The position numbers and the translations under genes were made by a program. The notes beneath the pieces are model-generated. The model searched no databases, was not told where the DNA came from, and worked only from the letters and a program-made list of their open reading frames with translations. Positions 1-8,978 of a stretch of 30,319 nt of DNA are shown here, piece after piece (the stretch's first letter is position 1; every line of letters begins with the position of its first letter). This stretch comes from Deltaproteobacteria bacterium (lineage in GTDB: Bacteria; Desulfobacterota; Desulfobacteria; Desulfobacterales; JAABPS01). The DNA is taken from the NCBI GenBank assembly GCA_019309685.1, contig JAFDFT010000003.1, positions 1 through 30,319 on the forward strand, read 5' to 3'.

Positions 1-66
1 TTTATGTAAGAATTCAGTAGGTCTGTCGCCATTAACAATTTTACAAAACAAACAATCTTTTTCCAC
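1..66 (-). CDS. HIT-family (histidine triad) protein, N-terminal fragment cut by window edge
   Basis: The first 66 bases read on the minus strand as 22 codons beginning with GTG and including DCLFCKIVNGDRPTEFL. This matches the start of HIT-domain nucleotide hydrolases/transferases, where a CxxC-type zinc pair is followed by I-V-N-G and a conserved P. An AAGGGGA-like ribosome binding site lies about eight bases upstream of the GTG. The histidine triad itself would be beyond the left edge, so the subtype (Hint, FHIT-like or GalT-like) cannot be told. It follows aat in the same direction, 259 bases downstream. Recognition rests only on the N-terminal motif. Confidence 0.72.
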   Translation of the reverse strand, partial: MEKDCLFCKIVNGDRPTEFLHK

Positions 67-267
67 CAGTAAATTCCCCTTTTTATGAAGTTGAAGTGAA
101 TTTTAATATTTTATTAAGCTACATCATCGATTTGGTTATATGAAAAGTTTGGATTAAATTTATAATAAATTTGATATCTGTATAGCAAATAATTAATGAC
201 CTTTTCCAAATGACTTTATGGGTCAAAAGGGCTTTCCGCTTAAAGTCCGGGATTTCCGACAAGGAGT

Positions 268-292
268 CGAGGATTCCTCTCGAAAATCCTCG
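268..292. repeat. Perfect 8-bp hairpin downstream of aat
   Basis: CGAGGATT at 268-275 pairs with AATCCTCG at 285-292 around a nine-base loop. It lies between the aat stop and the HIT-family start. No T-run follows on the minus strand, so it is not a convincing Rho-independent terminator. The rest of 67-325 is AT-rich and shows no gene. Confidence 0.5.
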
Positions 293-325
293 GGGTCTTG
301 GACAAGGATGTCAAAGGAATGTATT

Positions 326-1012
326 CTAGTCATCATACTTCCAAGATCGATTCTCCGTTGGCCATTTCATGGCTTCTTCAAGTTGCTGTAAAAAAAGTTC
401 TCTCGGGATTTCCCGGGCGCCGAAGCGTTTCAAATGAGCGGTGGTGACCTGGCAGTCAATCATCATATACGATTCTTTTTTCAGGTATTCGACTAAATGG
501 ACAAAAGCGACTTTTGACGCGTTACTTTTATTTGAAAACATGGATTCCCCAAAAAAACACTTTCCAAGGGATACACCATACAGCCCGCCTTCCAAGCTGC
601 CTTTACACCACGCTTCAACAGAATGGGCGTAGCCGGATTCATGGAGTTTGCAGTAAGCGTCTATCATTTCCTGACCTATCCAGGTGTCTTCATTCTTTTT
701 AAGCCGGGTTCGCGCGCATGATTGTATGATATGATCAAAAGCAGAATCAAAAGTAATTTGAAACGATTTTTTTTTAATGGTTTTTTTAAGGCTTTTTGAA
801 AGTGTTAGTTCTTCAGGATAGAGGACAAGCCTCGGATCAGGGGACCACCAGAAATAAGGCTCCCCTTCAAGAAACCATGGAAAGATACCAAGCCGGTACG
901 CCAGCAAAAGACGTTCCTGACCCAAATCACCGCCTACAGCCAGTAGACCGTCCTCATCGGAAAGGTAAGGCTGCGGGAACGCGAGTATGTCTGATAAGGG
1001 AAATATTGTCAT
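326..1012 (-). CDS. aat: Leucyl/phenylalanyl-tRNA--protein transferase (Aat)
   Basis: Aat moves Leu or Phe from aminoacyl-tRNA to the N-terminus of proteins beginning with Lys or Arg, creating a primary N-degron for ClpS/ClpAP. It acts in the cytoplasm. The 228-residue product is of normal length and has family blocks: DGLLAVGGDL (about 21-30), RLGIFPWF followed by the WWSPDPR segment (about 40-62), a GGLYGVSLG block and FFGESMFS in the acetyltransferase-like fold, then the C-terminal region with CQVTTAHLKRFGA. The ATG at 1012 fits the usual short N-terminus before the FPxP motif, though no strong ribosome binding site is seen. It is the third gene after clpS and clpA on the same strand, 120 bases after clpA, which agrees with a shared role in the N-degron pathway. 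Confidence 0.96.
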   Translation of the reverse strand: MTIFPLSDILAFPQPYLSDEDGLLAVGGDLGQERLLLAYRLGIFPWFLEGEPYFWWSPDPRLVLYPEELTLSKSLKKTIKKKSFQITFDSAFDHIIQSCARTRLKKNEDTWIGQEMIDAYCKLHESGYAHSVEAWCKGSLEGGLYGVSLGKCFFGESMFSNKSNASKVAFVHLVEYLKKESYMMIDCQVTTAHLKRFGAREIPRELFLQQLEEAMKWPTENRSWKYDD

Positions 1013-1132
1013 GGGGTTATAGCTTTAAAAACACCTGTATTGAATTTGAGAAAAAACTGCAGTTTTCAAAAGTTTCAACACATTAGAAAAAAGAAGGAGA
1101 AGTTATCTTTAGAGTATTGTTTGTTTACCAGG

Positions 1133-3373
1133 TTATCCATTAAAGGAAAACACCAGCGCGTCATTTTTGATGTCCGCTGAAACCAGACCGCCTTTTGTAA
1201 GTTTTCCGAATAATATTTCGTCCGCGAGTGTATCTTTTATTTCAGTTTGGATGAGCCTGGAAAGGGGCCTTGCGCCGTTTCTCGGGTCATGGCCTTTAAT
1301 GGCCAGCCAGTTTCGAAGTTTCGGTGATATGGTCAGTGCAGATTTCTTTGCACCCAGTTGGTCATTGAGTTCTGCAATAAACTTATCTACGACCCGTTCC
1401 ATAATATCAATTGTCAGGCCGTTGAATGAAATAATGCCATCTAAACGGTTTCTGAACTCAGGGCTGAAAAACTTTTCAATAGCTTTTTTACCCTTGCTTT
1501 CCGTATCATAGTCTGTTTCGCCAAAACCAATCGATTGCGTGCTCATCTCCCTGGCGCCTGCGTTTGACGTCATAATGACAATCACATTTCGAAAGTCAGC
1601 TTTTTTACCGTTATTATCCGTCAATGTGGCGTGATCCATTACTTGAAGAAGAATATTAAATAGATCAGGATGCGCCTTTTCTATTTCATCGAGGAGCAAA
1701 ACACTATGCGGGTTTTTCCTTATGCCGTCGGTGAGCAATCCCCCTTGATCAAAACCGATATAGCCTGGAGGTGCGCCGATGAGCCGGGCAACGGTATGTT
1801 TTTCCATGTATTCACTCATATCAAATCGATGGAACTCAACACCAAGCGTAATCGCAAGTTGTCTTGACACTTCTGTTTTTCCGACACCAGTAGGCCCGGT
1901 AAAAAGAAATGAACCGATGGGCCTCTCAGGCGATGCCAGGCCCGCGCGAGAGCGTTTTATAGATGTGACTAGGGATTGAATAGCGTCATCCTGCCCGAAA
2001 ACAACTGATTTCAGTCTTTCATCAAGCACTTCTAATTTTGTTTTATCAGAGGTGGATACGCTTCTTGTAGGAATTTTGGCCATTTTAGCAATGATGCCTT
2101 CAATGTCAGAAGGATTGATCTTTTTCCTTCTCGGTGAACCAGACAACTTCATGTATGCGCCTACCTCATCAATGACATCTATGGCCTTATCGGGGAGATA
2201 GCGGTCATTGAGATATTTTGCCGACAATTCTACAGCTGTTTTTAAGGCTTGATCTGTATACGTAATACCATGGTGTTCTTCGTAGCGGGATCTAAGGCCT
2301 TTTAAAATCTTGACTGTTTCAGCCTGTGGGGGTTCGGCTACTTCTATTTTTTCAAATCGGCGGGAAAGCGCTCGATCTTTTTCAAAATGGTTTTTATACT
2401 CTTCGTAAGTGGTCGAGCCGATACATCTGATTCCCCCGATGGCGAGGACGGGTTTTAAAATATTAGATGCGTCCATTGTACCGCTGCTTGTCGCTCCAGC
2501 GCCAACAATAGTGTGGATTTCATCTATAAACAAAATGGCATCCTTTTTCTTTTTAAGCGCCGCGATAACGCCTTTGAGCCGCTGTTCAAAATCCCCTCTG
2601 AATTTTGTTCCAGCCAATAGAGAACCCATATCAAGTGAGTAGATGTGAATATCTTTTAACAGATCAGGAACATTGTCTTGATGGATTTTCTGGGCGAGCC
2701 CTTCTGAAAGTGCCGTCTTTCCAACACCCGGGTCTCCAACGAAAATCGGATTGTTTTTTCGCCTTCGGCAAAGAACCTGCATGGTCCTTTCAATTTCAAG
2801 TTCGCGTCCAATAAGCGGATCCAGCAGTCCTTGCTGGGCGCTTAATACCAGATCAGTGGTAAACGCTTCGAGGGGGCTGAGTTTTTTCTTTTTTTCAACT
2901 CTATCTGTTTTTATCAACCCCTCGTTATCCTCCTGAAATTGCTCCTTGGAAATAGTGTGGGAGATGTAGTTTAAAACATCGAGCCTTGAAACGCCTTGCT
3001 TTGACAAAAAATATTCTGCGTGAGAGTCTTTTTCCTGAAAGATGGAAGCGATAATATCACTGACCGCTACTTCGGCTTTTTCCGCGGATCGCGCGTGGTT
3101 CACGGCTCTTTGAATGACTCTTTGAAACCCGATGGTCTGCTGAAGAAGATATTCATTATCTTCAGGAATGCTTTCCACCTTTTTATTAAAAAAGTCTTCA
3201 AGGGCGGTTTTCAGGTTTTCGACATCTCCTCCACAATTTACGACAATTTCAATACCATCGTGATCATGGAGTATAGCAAAAAGAACATGCTCAATACTTA
3301 CATATTCATGACGCCGCTTTTTAGCTTCTGAAACGGCAAAACTGAGTGTTGCGCTGAGTTCTTTGCTGATCAT
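1133..3373 (-). CDS. clpA: ATP-dependent Clp protease ATP-binding subunit ClpA
   Basis: Cytoplasmic AAA+ unfoldase that feeds substrates to ClpP, with ClpS as adaptor. The 746 residues show a Clp N-domain (about 1-145), D1 with Walker A GDPGVGKT (213-220) and Walker B ILFIDEIH (280-287), and D2 with Walker A GPTGVGKT (493-500) and Walker B LLLDEIE (about 559-565). A GARP sensor-2 motif is at 700-703. The IGFG loop at 615-618 fits the IGF/IGL loop that docks on ClpP. There is no middle coiled-coil domain of ClpB or ClpC type, which supports ClpA. The gene starts three bases after clpS stops, with GGAGAAAGAG at the end of clpS as ribosome binding site, so the two are probably translated together. 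No clpP lies in the window. Confidence 0.97.
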   Translation of the reverse strand: MISKELSATLSFAVSEAKKRRHEYVSIEHVLFAILHDHDGIEIVVNCGGDVENLKTALEDFFNKKVESIPEDNEYLLQQTIGFQRVIQRAVNHARSAEKAEVAVSDIIASIFQEKDSHAEYFLSKQGVSRLDVLNYISHTISKEQFQEDNEGLIKTDRVEKKKKLSPLEAFTTDLVLSAQQGLLDPLIGRELEIERTMQVLCRRRKNNPIFVGDPGVGKTALSEGLAQKIHQDNVPDLLKDIHIYSLDMGSLLAGTKFRGDFEQRLKGVIAALKKKKDAILFIDEIHTIVGAGATSSGTMDASNILKPVLAIGGIRCIGSTTYEEYKNHFEKDRALSRRFEKIEVAEPPQAETVKILKGLRSRYEEHHGITYTDQALKTAVELSAKYLNDRYLPDKAIDVIDEVGAYMKLSGSPRRKKINPSDIEGIIAKMAKIPTRSVSTSDKTKLEVLDERLKSVVFGQDDAIQSLVTSIKRSRAGLASPERPIGSFLFTGPTGVGKTEVSRQLAITLGVEFHRFDMSEYMEKHTVARLIGAPPGYIGFDQGGLLTDGIRKNPHSVLLLDEIEKAHPDLFNILLQVMDHATLTDNNGKKADFRNVIVIMTSNAGAREMSTQSIGFGETDYDTESKGKKAIEKFFSPEFRNRLDGIISFNGLTIDIMERVVDKFIAELNDQLGAKKSALTISPKLRNWLAIKGHDPRNGARPLSRLIQTEIKDTLADEILFGKLTKGGLVSADIKNDALVFSFNG

Positions 3374-3376
3374 AAT

Positions 3377-3691
3377 TTACTCTTTCTCCATTGTACATTT
3401 GAGTGGAAATTCAATTTCTTCAGCCATTGTATGAACCAGGTCGACTTTTGTTTCCGCTACTTCATAGGTAAAAACACCACAAACACCGATACCCGATCTG
3501 TGTACGTTTAGCATTATTTGTGTTGCGTCTTCATAGGATTTATGAAACACAATCATCAGTACATGCACAACAAATTCCATGGATGTATAGTCATCATTGT
3601 GCAGCAGAACTCTATACATGGGCGGCTCAGTAATTTCCTCATCCACTTCGGAGGACACCTCGCCTTCTGTATCAGGATTATATTGGCTCAT
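3377..3691 (-). CDS. clpS: ATP-dependent Clp protease adaptor ClpS
   Basis: Small adaptor that binds N-terminal Leu, Phe, Tyr or Trp and hands the substrate to the ClpA N-domain. The 104 residues consist of a flexible acidic N-terminal tail (1-22) and a ClpS core. The ligand pocket is visible: N32, D33, D34, T36 and M38 in HNDDYTSMEFV, and H64 in LNVHRSG, corresponding to E. coli N34, D35, D36, T38, M40 and H66. The ATG is preceded by CGGAGGATAAAAA, a strong ribosome binding site. It lies 66 bases after secA and directly before clpA on the same strand. Confidence 0.97.
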   Translation of the reverse strand: MSQYNPDTEGEVSSEVDEEITEPPMYRVLLHNDDYTSMEFVVHVLMIVFHKSYEDATQIMLNVHRSGIGVCGVFTYEVAETKVDLVHTMAEEIEFPLKCTMEKE

Positions 3692-3757
3692 TTTTTATCC
3701 TCCGGAGCCAAATGCCAATCATTATGAATATTTTAAAATATGATGAAAAGCTATAAA

Positions 3758-6283
3758 TTATGCACCGCAGCATTTTTTATATTTTTTTCCGCTTCCGCAG
3801 GGACATGGCGCGTTTCTGCCGATCTTTTCTCCGGTACGTTTTACCGGTTTTTTAGAATCAGGTTCTTCCCCGCTGGAAAATACCATCTGCTGGTCTTCTT
3901 GCGGACTGTAGGCGGACATCGTATCTGGTTCTGATATCTGAATTTTAAACAACATCTCAATGGTTTCTTCTTTGATCCTTGAAATCATATCCTGAAACAT
4001 ATCAAACCCTTCTTTTTTATACACCAGTAAAGGGTTTTGCTGAGCATATCCTCTAAGGCCGATCCCTTCTTTCAAATGATCCATGCTTAACAGATGATCT
4101 TTCCACAGATTATCCACTGTTTGAAGCATGACATACCGTTCAAGCTGTCTAAAATCATCAGCGCCTATGATGGACTCTTTTTTAGCATAAAAGTCCATGG
4201 AGCCGTTATATATCAATTCTGAAAGCTTTTCAGCATTAAGCCCATCAATGAGATGTCCGTCAAGTTTTTCCAGGCGAAAATTAAATTGTTTAAATACCGC
4301 GTCCTTCAAACCTTTGAGATCCCATTCTTCAGGATGCGTCCTTTCATCAGAAAAAGTATATGCTATTTCTTCAGATTTTTCAGAGATCATATCAACAATG
4401 GAATCTTTGATGTTTTCGCCGTTTAGAGCTTCACGTCGCTGTTTATAGATGACTTCTCTTTGCTGATTCATGACATCGTCATATTCAAGCAGATGTTTTC
4501 TTATATCAAAGTTATGTCCTTCAACTTTTGCCTGCGCGTTTTCAATGGCCCTGCTTATCAAGCCGTGTTCAATGGGTTCTCCTTCCTGCATGCCCAGCCT
4601 TTCCATAATAGACGTAATCCGTTCTCCTCCAAAAATTCTAAGAAGATCGTCTTCCAGGGCCATAAAAAAACGGGATGATCCAGGATCGCCCTGTCTGCCG
4701 GATCGACCTCGAAGCTGATTGTCAATGCGCCTGCTTTCATGTCTTTCTGTCCCGAGTATATGAAGGCCGCCGAGATCGGTCACCCCTTCACCAAGCACGA
4801 TATCGGTTCCACGACCTGCCATGTTGGTTGATATGGTAACTGAGCCTTCCTGACCCGCCATGGAAATAATTTCTGCCTCCCGTTCATGATTTTTAGCATT
4901 TAGAACATTATGCTTGACACCCCGTTTTTTCAATTTCTTAGAAAGGGACTCTGATACATCGACGGAAATCGTCCCCACAAGCGCAGGCTGCCCTTTTTTG
5001 TGAAGCTCTACGATTTCATTTATTACCGCTTCGTATTTTTCTTTTATGGTTTTATAGATAACATCTGGAAAATCGGTTCTGATCATGTTTTGATTGGTTG
5101 GGATAACAACAACATCCAAATCATAGATCTTTTTAAATTCCGCTGCTTCTGTGTCGGCTGTACCGGTCATGCCGGCCAGCTTGTTATACATTCTAAAATA
5201 ATTCTGAAATGTAATGCTTGCAAGGGTTTGGTTTTCATTTTCAATTCTGACGTCTTCCTTGGCTTCAAGCGCCTGGTGCAGGCCTTCACTGTAACGGCGT
5301 CCGGGCATTAATCTTCCTGTAAATTCATCTACGATAGTCACTGCGTTATCTTTAACAATATAATCCACATCTTTTTTAAAGAGCGTATGGGCTTTCAAGG
5401 CCTGATTGATATGGTGAAGGATTTCGATGTTTCTTGGGTCATAAAGGTTGTCAACGGATAAAAGGCTTTCTGACTTTGCGATACCCTCTTCAGTCAACGT
5501 CGCTGATCGTGCTTTTTCATCAATAGCGTAATCCGTATCCCGCTTAAGATTTGGAATGATCTTATTTACCTGATAATATAGATCCGTCGATTTTTCCGCA
5601 GGACCTGATATGATTAAAGGTGTTCTGGCCTCATCTACCAGAATACTGTCGACTTCATCAACAATGGAAAAATTAAGCTCGCCCTGGACAATCGATTCCT
5701 GGTCAAACTTCATATTATCTCTGAGATAGTCAAAACCAAACTCATTATTTGTTCCATAGGCAATGTCAGAGCTGTAAGATGTTAGACGCTCATCATCATC
5801 CAGCCCATGCAGGATGCTGCCAACCGAAAGACCAAGGAAATTGTATATGTGACCCATCCATTCCGTATCACGTCTTGCCAGGTAATCATTAACCGTTATG
5901 ATATGAACTCCTTTTCCAGTCAGCGCATTTAAGTAGGCGGGAAGGGTCGCTGCGAGGGTTTTCCCCTCACCCGTCTTCATTTCCGCTATTTTTCCCTGAT
6001 GCAGTACAATACCGCCAATGAGCTGGACGTCAAAATGCCTCATTTTAAGCGTACGAATAGACGCTTCTCTGACCGTTGCGAATGCTTCCGGAAGCAGAGA
6101 GTCAAGAGGTTCGCCTTTTTCGAGCCGTTCTTTAAAAAAGGAAGTCTGGTTTTTGAGTTTTTCATCACTCATAGCCTCTATTTCAGGCTCCAATGAATTA
6201 ATATGCTCAACCAGCGGTGTAAGTTTGTTTAACTCCCGTTCGTTCTGGCTTCCAAAAACTTTTGTTAAAAAATTTCCAATCAT
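3758..6283 (-). CDS. secA: Preprotein translocase ATPase SecA
   Basis: SecA is the motor ATPase that drives preproteins through SecYEG at the inner membrane. The 841 residues have the DEAD-like NBD1 with MKTGEGKT (102-109), the VNDYLARRD block (131-139) and VDEVDSILVDEARTPLIISG (208-227). The NBD2 blocks TNMAGRGTDI and QLRGRSGRQGDPG, the helical scaffold and a C-terminal zinc motif are all present. The zinc ligands are C827, C829, C838 and C839 in CPCGSGKKYKKCC, which binds SecB and phospholipid in the family. Length and order are normal. The ATG at 6283 has AAGGAAG about nine bases upstream. It heads the secA-clpS-clpA-aat run and is divergent from the CapA-like gene. Confidence 0.98.
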   Translation of the reverse strand: MIGNFLTKVFGSQNERELNKLTPLVEHINSLEPEIEAMSDEKLKNQTSFFKERLEKGEPLDSLLPEAFATVREASIRTLKMRHFDVQLIGGIVLHQGKIAEMKTGEGKTLAATLPAYLNALTGKGVHIITVNDYLARRDTEWMGHIYNFLGLSVGSILHGLDDDERLTSYSSDIAYGTNNEFGFDYLRDNMKFDQESIVQGELNFSIVDEVDSILVDEARTPLIISGPAEKSTDLYYQVNKIIPNLKRDTDYAIDEKARSATLTEEGIAKSESLLSVDNLYDPRNIEILHHINQALKAHTLFKKDVDYIVKDNAVTIVDEFTGRLMPGRRYSEGLHQALEAKEDVRIENENQTLASITFQNYFRMYNKLAGMTGTADTEAAEFKKIYDLDVVVIPTNQNMIRTDFPDVIYKTIKEKYEAVINEIVELHKKGQPALVGTISVDVSESLSKKLKKRGVKHNVLNAKNHEREAEIISMAGQEGSVTISTNMAGRGTDIVLGEGVTDLGGLHILGTERHESRRIDNQLRGRSGRQGDPGSSRFFMALEDDLLRIFGGERITSIMERLGMQEGEPIEHGLISRAIENAQAKVEGHNFDIRKHLLEYDDVMNQQREVIYKQRREALNGENIKDSIVDMISEKSEEIAYTFSDERTHPEEWDLKGLKDAVFKQFNFRLEKLDGHLIDGLNAEKLSELIYNGSMDFYAKKESIIGADDFRQLERYVMLQTVDNLWKDHLLSMDHLKEGIGLRGYAQQNPLLVYKKEGFDMFQDMISRIKEETIEMLFKIQISEPDTMSAYSPQEDQQMVFSSGEEPDSKKPVKRTGEKIGRNAPCPCGSGKKYKKCCGA

Positions 6284-6341
6284 TTAAAATAACTTCCTTG
6301 AAATAGATGGTTTATAACTATATGTTTTATATCTAAGCATA

Positions 6342-6370
6342 AATATAGCATATTTCGGTTGCTGCAACAA
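6342..6370 (-). promoter_or_regulatory. Candidate secA promoter with extended -10
   Basis: On the minus strand a -35-like TTGTTG (6365-6370) is separated by exactly 17 bases from TATATT (6342-6347), and the -10 is preceded by TGC, giving an extended -10 form. It lies about 60 bases upstream of the secA ATG in the 140-base gap shared with the divergent CapA-like gene. Prediction from sequence only. Confidence 0.4.
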
Positions 6371-6423
6371 TTATTTTTATGACTTATTAATCTATCATAA
6401 CATACTTTAAGGATAATACTATA

Positions 6424-7470
6424 ATGAAGAAATTATTGATAATTTTGGTGATTATTTTATCGTTTGCGGGTCACCCAGTGCATTCTGAAGAGAAAACGGA
6501 TATAACGGTTACGGCTGTTGGTGATATTATGATGGGAACGGATTTCCCTAAACGTTACAAAAATTTGCCTGATGGTGATGGAAAGGATTTATTTGTTCAT
6601 GTTACTGATATTCTCAGCCAGGGCGATGTTGTTTTCGGCAACCTTGAGCAGGTATTAAGTGATAATGGCCAATGCGCCAAAGATATTAACCGTCCAAATA
6701 TGTGGGCGTTTAGAAGCCCTGCAAGTTACGCTGAAAATTTAAAAAAAGCAAATTTTAACGTGATGAGTATCGCCAATAATCACGCGTGGGATTTTGGAAA
6801 AGAAGGATCGGCTGACACAATGAAGGCCCTTGACGCGGTGGGAATCAGACATTCAGGACCGATAGGCGATATTGCCCAGCTCGGGATAAATGGTCTTCGT
6901 ATCGCTTTGATCGCTTTTTCCAGAAATCTCAATGGATATAGTTTTTTAGATACCCGAAAATCAAATGAGGTGATAACAAGCCTTTCACGGCAATTTGATA
7001 TTGTAATTGTTTCATTCCATGGCGGCGCGGAAGGTGTAAAGGCTCAGCACACAAAAGATGCGGATGAATATTTTGGAAAAGAATCCAGGGGAAACGTGGT
7101 GAAGTTTTCACGAAATGCTATTGATAACGGTGCGGACCTGGTCATTGGGCATGGGCCCCATGTTCCAAGAGCCATGGAATTGTACAATAATAAATTAATC
7201 GCTTATTCATTAGGAAATTTTTGCACGTATGGGATTATATCGATTAAGGGCATAAAAGGGATTGCACCGATCTTAAAAGTTGAACTGGCCGATAATGGGG
7301 ATTTTGTATCAGGCCGAATATATTCTTTTAAGCAGGAGCCGCCGGGTTACCCGGTGCCTGATCAATCCAGGAAGGCAGCAAATATAATGAAACACTTAAC
7401 TGAAGCAGACTTTCCCAATACAGGATTGATCATAGATGAAGATGGCAATATCAGCAAAAGACCTATGTAA
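6424..7470 (+). CDS. CapA-family protein (PGA_cap / metallophosphatase-like), secreted
   Basis: The 348-residue product belongs to the CapA (poly-gamma-glutamate capsule biosynthesis protein) family, which has a calcineurin-like phosphoesterase fold. Motifs in order are GDIMMG (33-38), GNLE (72-75), ANNHAWDFG (117-125), SFHGGAE (197-203), GHGPHV (242-247) and YSLGNF (261-266); the Asp, Asn and His residues are those expected at a metal centre. Residues 1-21 form a signal peptide, with likely cleavage after VHS, so it should act in the periplasm. No pgsB/capB, pgsC/capC or other capsule genes are nearby, so a role in poly-glutamate is not supported here and the substrate is unknown. AAGGA lies about ten bases before the ATG. 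The final codons and TAA lie inside repeat element A1 (7460-7655), so the native C-terminus may have been altered by insertion. Confidence 0.88.
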   Translation: MKKLLIILVIILSFAGHPVHSEEKTDITVTAVGDIMMGTDFPKRYKNLPDGDGKDLFVHVTDILSQGDVVFGNLEQVLSDNGQCAKDINRPNMWAFRSPASYAENLKKANFNVMSIANNHAWDFGKEGSADTMKALDAVGIRHSGPIGDIAQLGINGLRIALIAFSRNLNGYSFLDTRKSNEVITSLSRQFDIVIVSFHGGAEGVKAQHTKDADEYFGKESRGNVVKFSRNAIDNGADLVIGHGPHVPRAMELYNNKLIAYSLGNFCTYGIISIKGIKGIAPILKVELADNGDFVSGRIYSFKQEPPGYPVPDQSRKAANIMKHLTEADFPNTGLIIDEDGNISKRPM

Positions 7471-7655
7471 AATGCTGCCTTTTGTCCAATTTCGGTGTTC
7501 CCGATCAGCGGGATCTTCGCTGCGCTTCGACAAACTCACATTTTAATCCGCCAACGAACTTTGGCGGATTAATCCTCGAAATACTCAGAGTATTCCTGCG
7601 GTTAAAATTATCGCTTTCCTTGAACTTGAACAAAAGGCAGCATTTTAAGTAGGTC
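7460..7655. repeat. Family A palindromic element, long copy A1 (MITE-like)
   Basis: The ends are GACCTATGTAAAATG and, on the other strand, GACCTACTTAAAATG. They contain a perfect 17-base inverted repeat (7469-7485 with 7630-7646, AAAATGCTGCCTTTTGT). Inside is a 9-bp hairpin AATCCGCCA/TGGCGGATT (7545-7553 with 7562-7570), followed by a second hairpin around AATACT/AGTATT and then CTTTCCTTGAACTTGAA. The same inner order occurs in A2. There is no internal gene. The element overlaps the end of the CapA-like gene and provides its stop codon. Between this element and B1, 7656-7853 holds no gene. Confidence 0.8.
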
Positions 7656-7853
7656 CCGAGGTTTCAGGGATTTTCCTCCGATTAGTTGTTATTAGTTAGT
7701 GCCCATCCTTCATTCGATTTGCATCTAAAGGTGTTTCTAATCAAGGAATAGAACAGATGTAAGTGTACACAATTTGAGAATTCGATTCACAAATAAGATA
7801 TTTTTTAAAAAAACAAGGCCGCACAAGGGTTGACGCTGCGACGTATATAGGGT

Positions 7854-7994
7854 GTTTCAAGTTTATAAATGAGCAATTTTTTGTAAGGTCAAGGAAATCG
7901 AGGAATTGTTCGGAGGTGTACATGGGTACACCGCACAAGCAATTCTAAAGAGTGATGCAGAGATTTCGGAAAAGGGCCATTTATGTACGGAAAC
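7854..7994. repeat. Family B structured repeat, copy B1
   Basis: Imperfect terminal inverted repeats (GTTTCAAGTTTATAAATG at the left, complement of CATTTATGTACGGAAAC at the right) enclose a hairpin. Its inner stem is GGTGTAC (7915-7921) with GTACACC (7926-7932), flanked by GAATTG and CAATTC arms. Aligned blocks shared with B2 are ATGAGCAATTTTT, AAGGTCA, GGAATTGT, CGGAGG, CACAAGCAATTC and GGAAAAG. A second left-end-like sequence, GTGTTTCTAATC, lies at 7731-7742, suggesting a partial duplication. The stop codon of the M23 gene sits at the edge of the element. Confidence 0.72.
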
Positions 7995-8935
7995 TAATTG
8001 AGGATATACTTCTCCGGATTAACTGGAAGTCCGTTAAGGTGAACCTCATAATGGACATGCGGTCCTGTGCTTCTTCCTGTATCGCCGACCAGTGCTATGG
8101 TGTCACCTCTTCTAACTCTATCACCTCTTTTTTTTAATATTTTTTCGCAATGGGCATAGCGGGTCATTAATCCATGGCCATGATCAATGATCACAAGATT
8201 TCCCCAGTTGCCTTTGGGCCCGGCAAAGGTAATAACTCCGTTTGCAGTAGAGATGATTGGCGTTCCTACTTTTGTGGCGATATCGTAGCCTTTGTGAAAT
8301 TCACGCAAGCCTGTAAATCTTGATTTGCGGTATCCAAACTTAGATGTGGGCCACCATCTTGTCCCTTTTGTTTTATCAGAGGCGCGGATGGGTCTGATAG
8401 CGGGTGTAGAAGCAAGAAGATTGCGCTGTTCTTTAAAATGATCGTAGAGTGAGTCAAGATTTTCATTTTGTATTGTTGATGCCTGGTGAAGCTGTTTGAC
8501 CTGATCGTGCATTTCTCGAAGAAGAGAGTTGTGCTTTGCGGTAAGCGGAACCCGTGTGTCAAGATCTTCGGGTATAGAACCGCCAACTCCAAATAAATCG
8601 TCTGTTTCGTCACTTTTTTCAATATTGGCGATAAACCGTATCTGGTTTTCAAATTTGTTTAAAGCAAGCACCTTTGTTTTCAGAGTAGTGATCTCTTCAG
8701 CGAATCCCTGGATTTGCTTGCGCTGAGTTTTGATTTCCGCTTGCTGCTGAGTAAACTTTCCTTCGATATTTTTTATTTTTAATGCGGCGTAATCATAAAG
8801 AATATAGCCAAACAGCGCTACGGATACAGTAAGGATACACACAAAGAATCGCAGGAAGGTCTTAGAAGCTGTTATTTGTTTTATCGGAGAACCTGATGTG
8901 CTTACTACAAAAATAGATACTTTGTCCTTCATCAT
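7994..8935 (-). CDS. Membrane-anchored M23 family metallopeptidase (murein endopeptidase-like)
   Basis: LytM/M23 peptidases are zinc endopeptidases that cut peptidoglycan cross-bridges. The 313-residue protein has a short cytoplasmic N-terminus, one membrane segment (about 28-48), a periplasmic coiled coil (about 54-100 and again near 135-170) and a C-terminal M23 domain (about 195-310). The expected residues are intact: H214 and D218 in REFHKGYDIA, H262 in RYAHCEK, and H293 and H295 in GPHVHYEVHLNG. An active enzyme is therefore likely, unlike the EnvC/NlpD activators, which have degenerate sites. The start has TAGGAG just upstream; either of two adjacent ATG codons could be used. A possible -10 TATAAT lies at 8973-8978. 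No division genes flank it. Confidence 0.93.
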   Translation of the reverse strand: MMKDKVSIFVVSTSGSPIKQITASKTFLRFFVCILTVSVALFGYILYDYAALKIKNIEGKFTQQQAEIKTQRKQIQGFAEEITTLKTKVLALNKFENQIRFIANIEKSDETDDLFGVGGSIPEDLDTRVPLTAKHNSLLREMHDQVKQLHQASTIQNENLDSLYDHFKEQRNLLASTPAIRPIRASDKTKGTRWWPTSKFGYRKSRFTGLREFHKGYDIATKVGTPIISTANGVITFAGPKGNWGNLVIIDHGHGLMTRYAHCEKILKKRGDRVRRGDTIALVGDTGRSTGPHVHYEVHLNGLPVNPEKYILN

Positions 8936-8972
8936 AATAGCTCCTATTGCAGGTTATCACTCATTGATAATT

Positions 8973-8978
8973 ATTATA
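8973..8978 (-). promoter_or_regulatory. Possible -10 element of the M23 gene
   Basis: TATAAT is read on the minus strand about 38 bases before the M23 start. No good -35 hexamer is seen at 16-18 bases. The remainder of the 8936-9245 gap contains the folD terminator and otherwise AT-rich sequence without a gene. Confidence 0.3.

Noticed and set aside
6424..7470. CapA-like gene as poly-gamma-glutamate capsule gene
   Set aside because: The required ligase and membrane partners are absent nearby; only the fold is supported.
7741..7938. 65-codon minus-strand frame in the gap before the M23 gene
   Set aside because: It runs through repeat B1 and has no gene-like composition.
8266..8652. 128-codon minus-strand frame inside the M23 gene
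   Set aside because: It lies in another frame of a gene with intact catalytic residues.
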